A DNA stretch of 64,000 nucleotides. Source: Albitalea sp966211955. GTDB taxonomy: Bacteria > Pseudomonadota > Gammaproteobacteria > Burkholderiales > Burkholderiaceae_C. Position 1 is the stretch's first letter; the number at the start of each line of letters is the position of its first letter. Both the position numbers and the translations under genes were made by a program. The notes under the pieces are model-generated. The model was given only the letters and a program-made list of their open reading frames with translations, did no database searches and was not told the origin of the DNA. This document shows, piece after piece, positions 7,685-15,776 of the stretch. The stretch covers positions 1-64,000 of the forward strand of contig CBIHOF010000026.1 in the NCBI GenBank assembly GCA_966211955.1, written 5' to 3'.

Positions 7685-9601
7685 TCACCCGATCCAGCGC
7701 CACCAGGCCAGGCGGCACCATGCATGGGCTTGCTCCAGCCACACGGCGCCGCGTGCGCGCTGTGCGCCTTCGAGTCGCGCAATGCCTCTCATGCCAGGGC
7801 GCAGGTCCGACGGCAGCGGGGTGACGGGCATGAGCTCGACCTCAGCTTCGAAGTAGCTGCGGCCCTGCGCCGCAGTGGCCAGCGGTGTGACGCCCTTCAC
7901 GCGCAGTGGGAGGGCAGAGTGGGGCAATGCCGTCAAGACCATCGCGCCGGTCTGGCCCTTGCGCACTTCGGCGATGTCACTCTCGTCCACCTCGACGATC
8001 GCGCGATAGCTGCCGGCGGGTGCGAGCGTCATCAGGAGGTCGCCCTTGCGCGTCGGTGCCCCGAGTGCATTGGCGAGGTCCCCTTGAATCACCACCGCGT
8101 CGAAGGGCGCGGTGATGCGCATCCGCTTCAATCGCTGATCGAGCAGTTCGATCTGCGCCTGCGTCTCCTTCACCTTGGCGGACTGCACGGCCAGCGCGCC
8201 GAGGTCCTGCTTGGCCATCGCTTCGGCGGCCGCGGCATCGCGCCCGCCGAGCTCGGCCTGCAGGCGCTCGCGCTCTGCGCGCAGGTCCTCGGAGGCAAAT
8301 TCAAGCAACACCTGCCCGGCCTTGACCACATCGCCCGGACGCACGTTGACCTTCTCGAGAAAGCTGTCTCCCGGCGCCGCCACGATGCGCTGCGTCTGGC
8401 CTTCGAGTTTGACCGGCGCGGTCACTTCGCGCTCCACCGGCCAACCCAGCACGCCAACGAGTACAAGCATGCCGGCAAGGGCGCCGAGGTGGTAGCGGCC
8501 GTGCTTGAACAGCACCGAGCTTCTTGTCAACTGCAGCCCGAGATGTCGGTACCACGGCATCTCTGCTTGACGCTGCAACTGCAACCAGGGCGCCGCGGAG
8601 CTGGCGACCAGTTCAATCAGCGCGATTTCCGCGGGCAGGAATGCGGCCGCTCGCTGGCGCTCCACAAGCAGGGTGCCCACCACTTCACCTCGCCAAACCA
8701 GCGGCACGGTGCAGATCACGAGCGAACGTGCGCGATCGGCGAGCTGTGCATGGGCAGCCAGCAGGCACAGGCGTCGCTCCATGTCGGGCGGATGGACCAG
8801 CGTGCAGCCCTGGTCCGCGGCCTCGTCCATCGCCGCGAGCACGTCGGCGGTGTGTGCGCTCTTGCGTCCCGTCGACGACTGCGAGCTCGCGAGCAAGGAA
8901 GTGGCGTTGTCGCACCGCATGCCCACGCTCACCCGGTCGCATTCGAGCTTGGACGCAAGTGCGAGCGCCAGCACTTCGGCGCCATCCTTGATGCTGTCGC
9001 AGCCGGCCATCTTGCCGAGCATCGTCAGCACCGTTCGCTCCAGGTTGCTCACATGCTCGGGCGCTGAAGTGGTCGCCATGAGCTGGGGGAAGCGCGCGCT
9101 GCTCGCCTGCATGGCGCCCAGGTCTTCCGGCCGCAAGGGCTGCCCGCCTTCGCGCAGCACCACTGCTGCACCCACCAGCATCTCACCCTGGTACAGCGGA
9201 TGAGCCACCCCTTGCACCGCCCGCACATGCTCCGAGTGCCGGCTGATGACGATCGGCTCACGTTGCGCAATCGCGCGTGCCGCCAGTTCGGCCAGCCATG
9301 GGGTCACAGGCTGGCTCGCTGGATGACTCGCGATCAGCTGGGCTTCGTGCATGCCGCGCAGGAAGACGGCGGTCAGCAGGTGCCCCGGTGCTGCCGAGGC
9401 GTGACTCGCCATCCACTCGTGGATGGCCTCGTGCCGCGTGGCGCGAGAGCGGACATCGTCGGATGCGATTGCGTTCAACTCTGTTCCTACCTCAGGTCGG
9501 CCGGGCACGGCCGCCTCGGCGCCGCGCCACGTCACGTTCACTTTGGACTTACTCATGAGCACAGCGGCAATATCGGCACACTTCGGCCGGAAATTGATCA
9601 T
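7685..9601 (-). CDS. GAF-domain / HlyD-type adaptor fusion protein
   Basis: First gene of the LEPR-XLL operon, 638 residues from the longest ATG; a second ATG at 9556 (MSKSKVNV) is equally plausible and neither has a strong ribosome site. Residues about 60-370 hold one or two GAF-like regions (AQREPIVISRHSEHVR, ALASKLECDRVSVGM, VPLVWRGEVVGTLLVERQ). A single membrane span follows (HLGALAGMLVLVGVLGWPV, about 392-410). Then come a lipoyl half-domain (RIVAAPGDSFLEKVNVRPGDVVKAGQ), a hairpin, the second half (MRITAPFDAVVIQGDLANALGAPTRKG) and a beta-barrel. The layout puts a cytoplasmic sensory domain on a periplasmic adaptor, so export could be gated by a small ligand. It is the third HlyD-type protein in one operon. 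Confidence 0.85.
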   Translation of the reverse strand: MINFRPKCADIAAVLMSKSKVNVTWRGAEAAVPGRPEVGTELNAIASDDVRSRATRHEAIHEWMASHASAAPGHLLTAVFLRGMHEAQLIASHPASQPVTPWLAELAARAIAQREPIVISRHSEHVRAVQGVAHPLYQGEMLVGAAVVLREGGQPLRPEDLGAMQASSARFPQLMATTSAPEHVSNLERTVLTMLGKMAGCDSIKDGAEVLALALASKLECDRVSVGMRCDNATSLLASSQSSTGRKSAHTADVLAAMDEAADQGCTLVHPPDMERRLCLLAAHAQLADRARSLVICTVPLVWRGEVVGTLLVERQRAAAFLPAEIALIELVASSAAPWLQLQRQAEMPWYRHLGLQLTRSSVLFKHGRYHLGALAGMLVLVGVLGWPVEREVTAPVKLEGQTQRIVAAPGDSFLEKVNVRPGDVVKAGQVLLEFASEDLRAERERLQAELGGRDAAAAEAMAKQDLGALAVQSAKVKETQAQIELLDQRLKRMRITAPFDAVVIQGDLANALGAPTRKGDLLMTLAPAGSYRAIVEVDESDIAEVRKGQTGAMVLTALPHSALPLRVKGVTPLATAAQGRSYFEAEVELMPVTPLPSDLRPGMRGIARLEGAQRARGAVWLEQAHAWCRLAWWRWIG

Positions 9602-9629
9602 CTATGACGAGTGAGTCGAACGATTGTGA

Positions 9630-9657
9630 GAAGTGACCGACATTCGGGCATCACTTC
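9630..9657. promoter_or_regulatory. Inverted repeat upstream of the LEPR-XLL operon
   Basis: Perfect 7-bp arms GAAGTGA (9630-9636) and TCACTTC (9651-9657) are separated by 14 bp and lie 29 bp upstream of the first gene of the operon. The position and spacing fit an operator. No regulator can be named. Confidence 0.35.
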
Positions 9658-9718
9658 CAAGCGGCTGGCGAGCCCGAAGGGGCGTTGGGGCGCAGGGTGC
9701 GCACGGCGCGTGAGTTCT

Positions 9719-9740
9719 CCATCGAGGCGGGCCTCGATGG
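9719..9740. terminator. Strong hairpin between tpsA1 and the LEPR-XLL operon
   Basis: CCATCGAGG and CCTCGATGG form a perfect 9-bp stem around a CGGG tetraloop (CCCG in the minus-strand transcript), 40 bp past the tpsA1 stop. No U-run follows on the minus strand, so this is either a weak or factor-assisted terminator or an mRNA-stabilising or processing stem between two same-strand operons. Confidence 0.4.
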
Positions 9741-9779
9741 ACGAACGTTTGGTAACACTCCGGTGGGACGAGTTGCCGC

Positions 9780-12700
9780 TCAGGGCAGCTCAGCCTCTTG
9801 CTCCTGGAGCACCGGCATCCGAACGGCGTCGGAATCGAGTTTGCAGCGTGTCTGCTCCGAGCGTGTGAGCAAGGGGCCGAGCACACAGTAGGCCCCTGCG
9901 TTTTCCGCGAACGCCCGGGTCGTGCTCTTCACGCCGTCCGGCGGCGCAACGGTCGAGAGGGTGCGTGGCGTGACAGTCAGCGCGAACGCGTTGCCCGGAT
10001 CTTGTGCCAGCGTGTAGTTCGGACTTGTGACGCTCAATCCGCTGCCGAAAATCGAATACGTGCCCGGCAACGATGTCGCGTCCGCTGGCGTGGCCCACAA
10101 CACCTTCCCGCTTGCGACGCCACCCAATGAGTCGCCATTGACGAAGCCCGCCACGGTGCCTTGCAAGGGTGGGTTCGCTTCTCCGAACGGACGGGTCGCC
10201 GGGGTGGCGACGAAAGCCAGGGGCCTTGGCGTGACGGTGAGTCGGCCAGTGCCGGCGAAGGTGAATCCGTATCCGGCGGACGAAGACAGGCTGCCCTGCG
10301 ACACCGCGACGGCGTAAGGCCCCGCGTTGACGCTTGCCGTCGAAGTCGAACCGATCGAGCTCACTGCTGGCGCTCCGGCATAGGCGGAAGCGGCCGTATC
10401 TCCCTGGAACGCGTTCGCCACGCCGCCATGGAATCCGGTGACGGTGTAGTTGCCCGCGATGGCAGAGGAGACGTCGTCGCCGTAGACCTTGGTCGCATCG
10501 GTGGACGTCGCCGTCAGGACGGGTTGAAGCGCGAAGAGGTACCGGTTGCCGGTTGCAGAGACGCTGCCCGGCGGCCTGCTTGCATGAGTGGCGCTCCACA
10601 GGGCGGTGTTGCCGCTGTCCACTCCGCTGAAGACGCTGCTTGCCGGATCAGCTGCATAGACGAGCCATCGTCCGCTCGTCGCCGTGATGGCATCGACGCC
10701 CGAATGGTTGATGAAGTTAGCGCCCGCGGCGAGCACCGGGTTCGCGCCGGACACGGCGGCGCCACTGGCGATCGCGAGGTCGCCTTCGGTGATGAAAGTG
10801 ACGTTGCCCGTGGTGGTGGCGCCCGAAACACCCAGCACCGTGCCGATCGTGAGTCCGCTGCCACTGTGAAGTGCCACGGAGCCAGCATTGGCGGCGAGCG
10901 TCTGCACCTGGTTGCCCGGCGCTTCGAGCCCGTAGGAGGCGCTCGAGCCGGACAGGCGCAGCTGCGATGCGGTGATGCTGCCACCAGTCTGGGTCACTTG
11001 GCCCGCGGCGGACAGCCACAGCGGCCCGTTCGGTGAAGAGACGGCGGCGCCCAGGTCTATGCCCGTTGCGGCATCGAGATGCAGCACACCGCTGCCCGTG
11101 TTGCTGATGCTGCTGCCTGCCGCGATCAGCATGCTGATGGATGCGCCCGAGTTGGCGCTGATTGCCAAGTCTCCAGCGGTCTGCGTGAGCGAGGCCCGCC
11201 CCAGTTGCACGCCGTTGCCGCTGATGCTTGTGCCACTGAGCGCGATGGCGCCCGAGCCCGAGACCACGGCATCGTCAGCGAACGTGATGCCGTTGCCCGA
11301 TGTACCGACGCCGTTGAAGGTGAGCGCGCCGGCGCCGCTGGTGTGTGCTTGCACGGCGCCCGTGAGGGCGATGCCCGAGCCACTGTCCGATCGGCCGTTG
11401 AGCGTTCCGGTCCCGCTGCCTACATTCAATGTCGTGCCGGACAACAGGATGCCGGTGGCGCCGCCGATCTGGGCGGCCGACGCCGTGAGGTTGCCTCCGC
11501 CCGTGTCGATCAACACGTTGTTGATGGCGATGGTGCCGGCCGTGGCAGAGGCGGCCAGCTGCATGTTCAATGGTCCACCCGCTGCCGTGATGTCGCTGTT
11601 GACCGAGATGTCGCGGCCGGCGCTGAGTTGCATGGTGCCGCTGGCGACGATGGCTGCGTTGATGCTGAGGTCGTGCCCCGCGCCCGCTGCGAGCACCGGG
11701 CTGGTGGCGCTGATGGGGCTCCCCGCCGCGACGCTCAGATGGCCGTCGCTGCGCAGCGCGAGCGCACCGCTGCTCGTGATGCCCGAAGTACCGAGCACGC
11801 TGCCGACGGTCAAGTCGGTGGCAGTGTGCAGGCTGATCGCTCCGGCGTTGGCGGCCAGCGTCTGCAGTTGGTTGCCGGCCGCGTCGAGCGTGTAGGCGCC
11901 GGGGCCGCTCAGCAGCAGCTTGCTTGCGTTGATGCTGCCGCTGCCTTGCGTGACGGTGCCGGCCGAGGTGAGCCACAGCGCGCCGTTGGGCGAAACAAGG
12001 TTCGAACCGAGGTCGATGCCTCCTGTGGTGGCCACCAGGTGCAAGGTGCCGCTGCCGGTGTTGTCCACCGTGGCGCCGGAGGCCAGCGAGATGCCCGTGC
12101 TGCTGCCTGAACCCGAGAGGGTCAGGTTGCCCGTGGTCGTCACCGCGGCGCCGGCGCTCAGCCCGAGGCCCGCTGCGCTGCTGCTCGCGCCGGTCACCGT
12201 GATCGACCCTCCCGCGTTCGTGAGGCTGTCGGCGCCGGTGAACTGCACGCCCGAGGACGATCCCGAGCCGCCATTGACCGCGAGGCTTCCGCTGCTGGCA
12301 GTGAGTGCGTTGCCGCCCGTCAGGGCGACGCCCGACCCGTTGACCGAACTGCCGTTCAGCGTCACGTTGCCGCTGGTCCCGAGCGATGCCGCCGTATTGA
12401 ACAACACCCCGCTGCTCGCCGTGCTGTTGCCGCTCAGGGTGATCGATCCGGTGCCCGACTGGGTGAAGCTGTTGGCGCCGAAGTCGATGAAGACGCCCTC
12501 GCCGCTGCCGGAGCTTCCTGTGAGGGTGAGCGTGCCGTTGTTCGCGTTGATGCTGTTGGTGCTGTTGAACCACAGGCCCTGCTGGCTGGTGGACGTGCCC
12601 GCAAGATCGATGTCACCGGTCGTTGCGAGCGAAACGTCACTGTTCAAGCCCAGGCCGCGATAGCTGGTGCTGGTGCCGCTGATCGACAGGCCGCCGGTGG

Positions 12701-15700
12701 CGACAAGCGTGTTGTTGCCGGCGTTGAACCAGATGCCCACTTCGTTGGCCGAGCTTCCGTTCAACGACAGGCTGCCGGAGCCTGCGTTGATGGCGTTGGA
12801 GCCGAAAAAGTAGAGGCCGGTCTTGCCCGTGGACGCGCCGCTCACTGAGACCGTGCCTGCCGTCGTGAGGACGGCGTTGGTGTTGAAGAAGAGGCCGCTG
12901 CCCGTGTTGCCGGTGGTGCTCAGCGTGATCGAGCCGCCACCGCTGGCGAGCAAGGCGAGGTTGCCCGACGCGAACGTGCCGTCGCCGTCGGCCGCCACCG
13001 TCAGTGCGCCGCTGCCGCTGCCCACGTTCAGCGTCGCATCGAGCAGGCGCAGCGCGTTGGCCGTGCCGCTTTGCGTCGCGGTGGCGCTGAGGTTGCCCCC
13101 GCCGGTGTCGATCGTCGCGTTGTTGATGGTGATCGTGCCGGCAGTGGGCGATGCGGCCAGCCCCACGTTCAGAGGTCCGCCGGACGCCGTGATGTTGCTG
13201 TTGATCGTGATGTCCCGCCCGGCATTGAGCTGCAGGCCGCCGCTGCCGGCGATGGCGGCGTTCACGTTGATGTCGCGGCCTGCGCTCAAGGTCTGCGTGC
13301 TGCCGGTGGGCCAGGTGATCTGCGTGCCGGTGTTCACAAGCAGGTCTGCGCTGGCGTTGATCGCAAGGCTTCCTGATGGGGCGGTGACCAATGCCGCGAG
13401 CCCGACGTTGCCGTTGCCGGCGAGCGTGAGCGTACCGACGCCGTTGTTCGCGACGCTGTTGCCGCTGGACGCCATGTCGATCGCGTTGAAGGGGCTCGTG
13501 GCGGTGCCGGTGATCGTGGTGTTGCCACTGGCGACGGTGACAGTGTTGGAGCCCCGAAGCGAGAAGCCACCGCCTCCGTTCAACGAGGTGCCCGACAACT
13601 GCACGGTACCCGAGGTGATGAGCGCCGCACCGTTGTTCAGCCGGATGCCGTTGAAGTTGCTGCTCGTGCCCTGGACCGAGAGCGTGCCCGGTCCCGTGTT
13701 TGACAAGGACAGTGTGCTGCCGCCCTCGACCCAGACGGCGTTGCTCGTGTTCGATGTGCCGTTGAATGCAAGATTGCCCGACGTGGTGATGACGGTGCCC
13801 AGGAAGTCGACGCCGAACGCGCCGTTGGAGCTGCCGTTGATCGTCACCTGCCCCGCAGTCGCGAGGTCGGTTTCCACGACGACGCCGTGGCTGCTGGTGC
13901 TGTCGCCGCTGAGCGTCATCGAGCCGCTGCCACTCGCACGAAGCGTGCTGGGCAGGCCAAGGAAACGAACGCCGAAACCTGAACTTGAGTTGCCGCTGAG
14001 GGTGCCCGTGCCGGAGCCGACGTCGATCGTCGCGCCGTCGAACTTCAGGCCGCTGGTGCCGTCCGTCGTGTTCGAGGTCGCGATGAGGTTGCCGCCGCCC
14101 GTGTTGAGCGTGGCGCTAGTGATGGTGACGCCGCGTCCCGCGTTCAGCGCCAATGCGCCACCGTTCGACGTCACGTTCGCATTGACGTTGATGTCGCGCG
14201 CCGAACTGAGCGTCAGGGAGTTGCCGCTGTTCCAGGCCACGGGGCTCGCCACCGTGATGTCACCGGCCTGTGAGCCGGCGCTGCCGGTGGACACCGTCAC
14301 GTTGGCCGTGGCGAGTGCGTTCTGCAGCGTGGTCACGTTGACCACGGAGTCGTTCCCGGTGGCGCTGAACGACGCGTCGTGGTTGCTGTCGGCCGCCGTG
14401 GAGATGGTGACGTCGAATGGATCGAGCAGCAGGTTGCCTGTGTGCCCCGGCGCGCCTCGCAGGTCGGCATCGCCCGCGAACCGCAGTAGGCCGTGGCTGG
14501 ACACCTCGGCGAACCCGCCGGCCCCCTGCAAGCCGGCGCCGCGCGCGCTGATCTGGCCGAGGAAGTCCGTCCGAGCATCCGACCACACGATGACGCGGCC
14601 GCCCGTGCCGTCGTGCGTGGCGTCGGCGAGCAAGCGTGCGTCGGGCCCGATGGAGGATCGATCCGCATGCACGAGGCTTCCCGCGCCATGGGCATCGCCG
14701 CCAAGGCGGATGGTCCCGCCGCCAGTGGCTCCGGACACGTCCAGGAGCGCGCGGCCCACGGTCAGTTCGGCGTGCGGTGCCACCGTGATGCTGCCGCCCT
14801 GGCCCGCGTCGCTGCGGGCGATGAGTGCCGCATGTGCACCATCGACCGTGGCCATGGCGCCGCCGATGCGGATGTCGCCCGCGCTGCGATCACCCGATGC
14901 GACAAGCTGCCCCGACACGTTGACCGCGCCGGCAAGGCCTGCGTCGAGCACGATCGCCCCATCGCGGCCGGACACCGATCGGGCGACGATCTCGCCCGAA
15001 ACGTTGACCACGTCGTGCCATGCCTGTGCCGCCGTGGCCGCCCCCACCCAGACGCGGCCGCCATCGGCTTGAAGGGTGCCGCCGATGTCGATGCGCGAGC
15101 CGCCGTTGGCCGGCGGCGACGTGCTTGGCAAGGCGACCTGCAGCATGCCGTCGCCATGAAGGTCCAGCGTGGCCATCTCGCCGCTGCCCACCATGATTTT
15201 TCCGAGCGGCGCGGACACCACGCCCGAGTTCGACACCGAGCCGCCCAACAGGACGACCGTTCCTCCAGCTTGCGTGCGGATCGTGCCGTCCTGGCTGATG
15301 CGCTCCGATGCACCGGTACCCGAGAAGCGCAGTACGCCGGCCTGGAAGTCCTGGTCGGTGATCGACAGGGTCGAGGCGATGAACCCGCCCACGTCGACGA
15401 CTCCGCTCGGCGTGATCGCGATGCCGTTGGGATTGACGATGAACACTTGTCCATTCGCACTGAGCGTTCCCGCGATGGTGCTGGGCGTCGCGCCGACGAC
15501 GCGGTTGAGCGTCGCCGAGCCGGCGTTCGGCTGGAGGAAGCGGACCTGGTTTCCCGCACCGATCGAAAAGCTGTTCCAGTTGACGACGGCGCGCTGGGAG
15601 CTCTGCGTCACGTCGAGCGAACTGCCCGGCGCCGGAGCGATGCGGACATTGCCCGACACCACCTGCCCGCCGGTGGGCAAAGGGCCCGCGGCCATGACTT

Positions 15701-15776
15701 CACATCGCGCGCCGAGCAACGCCAGGACGGCGATGCTGATGCGGCAGCGATGGAGCGTGCGAGGCGGCATGTTCAT
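9780..15776 (-). CDS. TPS system 1 exoprotein, filamentous-haemagglutinin-like adhesin (TpsA)
   Basis: A 1998-residue exported adhesin of the two-partner secretion pathway. A signal peptide (about 1-30, ending EVMAAG) precedes the haemagglutination-activity/TPS domain, with VVNWNSFSIG (64-73) and NPNGI (115-119), the usual secretion signatures. Most of the protein is a Gly/Ser/Thr/Asn-rich beta-helix of repeating blocks such as GRDINVNA and TIDTGGGNLSATATQ. Near the C-terminus are YDG/MBG-type modules (ATKVYGDDVSSAIAGNYTV; RPFGEANPPLQGTV), ending in a short cysteine-containing tail. No protease domain is present, unlike the second TpsA of the window. The ATG overlaps the stop of its transporter gene (ATGA), so the two are translationally coupled. 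A 264-bp block at 13071-13334 is almost identical, inverted, to one in the other TpsA gene. Confidence 0.93.
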   Translation of the reverse strand: MNMPPRTLHRCRISIAVLALLGARCEVMAAGPLPTGGQVVSGNVRIAPAPGSSLDVTQSSQRAVVNWNSFSIGAGNQVRFLQPNAGSATLNRVVGATPSTIAGTLSANGQVFIVNPNGIAITPSGVVDVGGFIASTLSITDQDFQAGVLRFSGTGASERISQDGTIRTQAGGTVVLLGGSVSNSGVVSAPLGKIMVGSGEMATLDLHGDGMLQVALPSTSPPANGGSRIDIGGTLQADGGRVWVGAATAAQAWHDVVNVSGEIVARSVSGRDGAIVLDAGLAGAVNVSGQLVASGDRSAGDIRIGGAMATVDGAHAALIARSDAGQGGSITVAPHAELTVGRALLDVSGATGGGTIRLGGDAHGAGSLVHADRSSIGPDARLLADATHDGTGGRVIVWSDARTDFLGQISARGAGLQGAGGFAEVSSHGLLRFAGDADLRGAPGHTGNLLLDPFDVTISTAADSNHDASFSATGNDSVVNVTTLQNALATANVTVSTGSAGSQAGDITVASPVAWNSGNSLTLSSARDINVNANVTSNGGALALNAGRGVTITSATLNTGGGNLIATSNTTDGTSGLKFDGATIDVGSGTGTLSGNSSSGFGVRFLGLPSTLRASGSGSMTLSGDSTSSHGVVVETDLATAGQVTINGSSNGAFGVDFLGTVITTSGNLAFNGTSNTSNAVWVEGGSTLSLSNTGPGTLSVQGTSSNFNGIRLNNGAALITSGTVQLSGTSLNGGGGFSLRGSNTVTVASGNTTITGTATSPFNAIDMASSGNSVANNGVGTLTLAGNGNVGLAALVTAPSGSLAINASADLLVNTGTQITWPTGSTQTLSAGRDINVNAAIAGSGGLQLNAGRDITINSNITASGGPLNVGLAASPTAGTITINNATIDTGGGNLSATATQSGTANALRLLDATLNVGSGSGALTVAADGDGTFASGNLALLASGGGSITLSTTGNTGSGLFFNTNAVLTTAGTVSVSGASTGKTGLYFFGSNAINAGSGSLSLNGSSANEVGIWFNAGNNTLVATGGLSISGTSTSYRGLGLNSDVSLATTGDIDLAGTSTSQQGLWFNSTNSINANNGTLTLTGSSGSGEGVFIDFGANSFTQSGTGSITLSGNSTASSGVLFNTAASLGTSGNVTLNGSSVNGSGVALTGGNALTASSGSLAVNGGSGSSSGVQFTGADSLTNAGGSITVTGASSSAAGLGLSAGAAVTTTGNLTLSGSGSSTGISLASGATVDNTGSGTLHLVATTGGIDLGSNLVSPNGALWLTSAGTVTQGSGSINASKLLLSGPGAYTLDAAGNQLQTLAANAGAISLHTATDLTVGSVLGTSGITSSGALALRSDGHLSVAAGSPISATSPVLAAGAGHDLSINAAIVASGTMQLSAGRDISVNSDITAAGGPLNMQLAASATAGTIAINNVLIDTGGGNLTASAAQIGGATGILLSGTTLNVGSGTGTLNGRSDSGSGIALTGAVQAHTSGAGALTFNGVGTSGNGITFADDAVVSGSGAIALSGTSISGNGVQLGRASLTQTAGDLAISANSGASISMLIAAGSSISNTGSGVLHLDAATGIDLGAAVSSPNGPLWLSAAGQVTQTGGSITASQLRLSGSSASYGLEAPGNQVQTLAANAGSVALHSGSGLTIGTVLGVSGATTTGNVTFITEGDLAIASGAAVSGANPVLAAGANFINHSGVDAITATSGRWLVYAADPASSVFSGVDSGNTALWSATHASRPPGSVSATGNRYLFALQPVLTATSTDATKVYGDDVSSAIAGNYTVTGFHGGVANAFQGDTAASAYAGAPAVSSIGSTSTASVNAGPYAVAVSQGSLSSSAGYGFTFAGTGRLTVTPRPLAFVATPATRPFGEANPPLQGTVAGFVNGDSLGGVASGKVLWATPADATSLPGTYSIFGSGLSVTSPNYTLAQDPGNAFALTVTPRTLSTVAPPDGVKSTTRAFAENAGAYCVLGPLLTRSEQTRCKLDSDAVRMPVLQEQEAELP
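13071..13334 (-). repeat. 264-bp inverted repeat, arm A (inside tpsA1)
   Basis: Read on the minus strand this block matches 34181-34444 of the plus strand at 263 of 264 positions by direct comparison; the single difference is ATC versus ATT in one Ile codon. It encodes the beta-helix run from NTGTQITWPTG to LSATATQ. Weaker similarity extends to both sides, roughly 12.6-13.6 kb. The arms are inverted and in the same coding frame. Confidence 0.95.
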
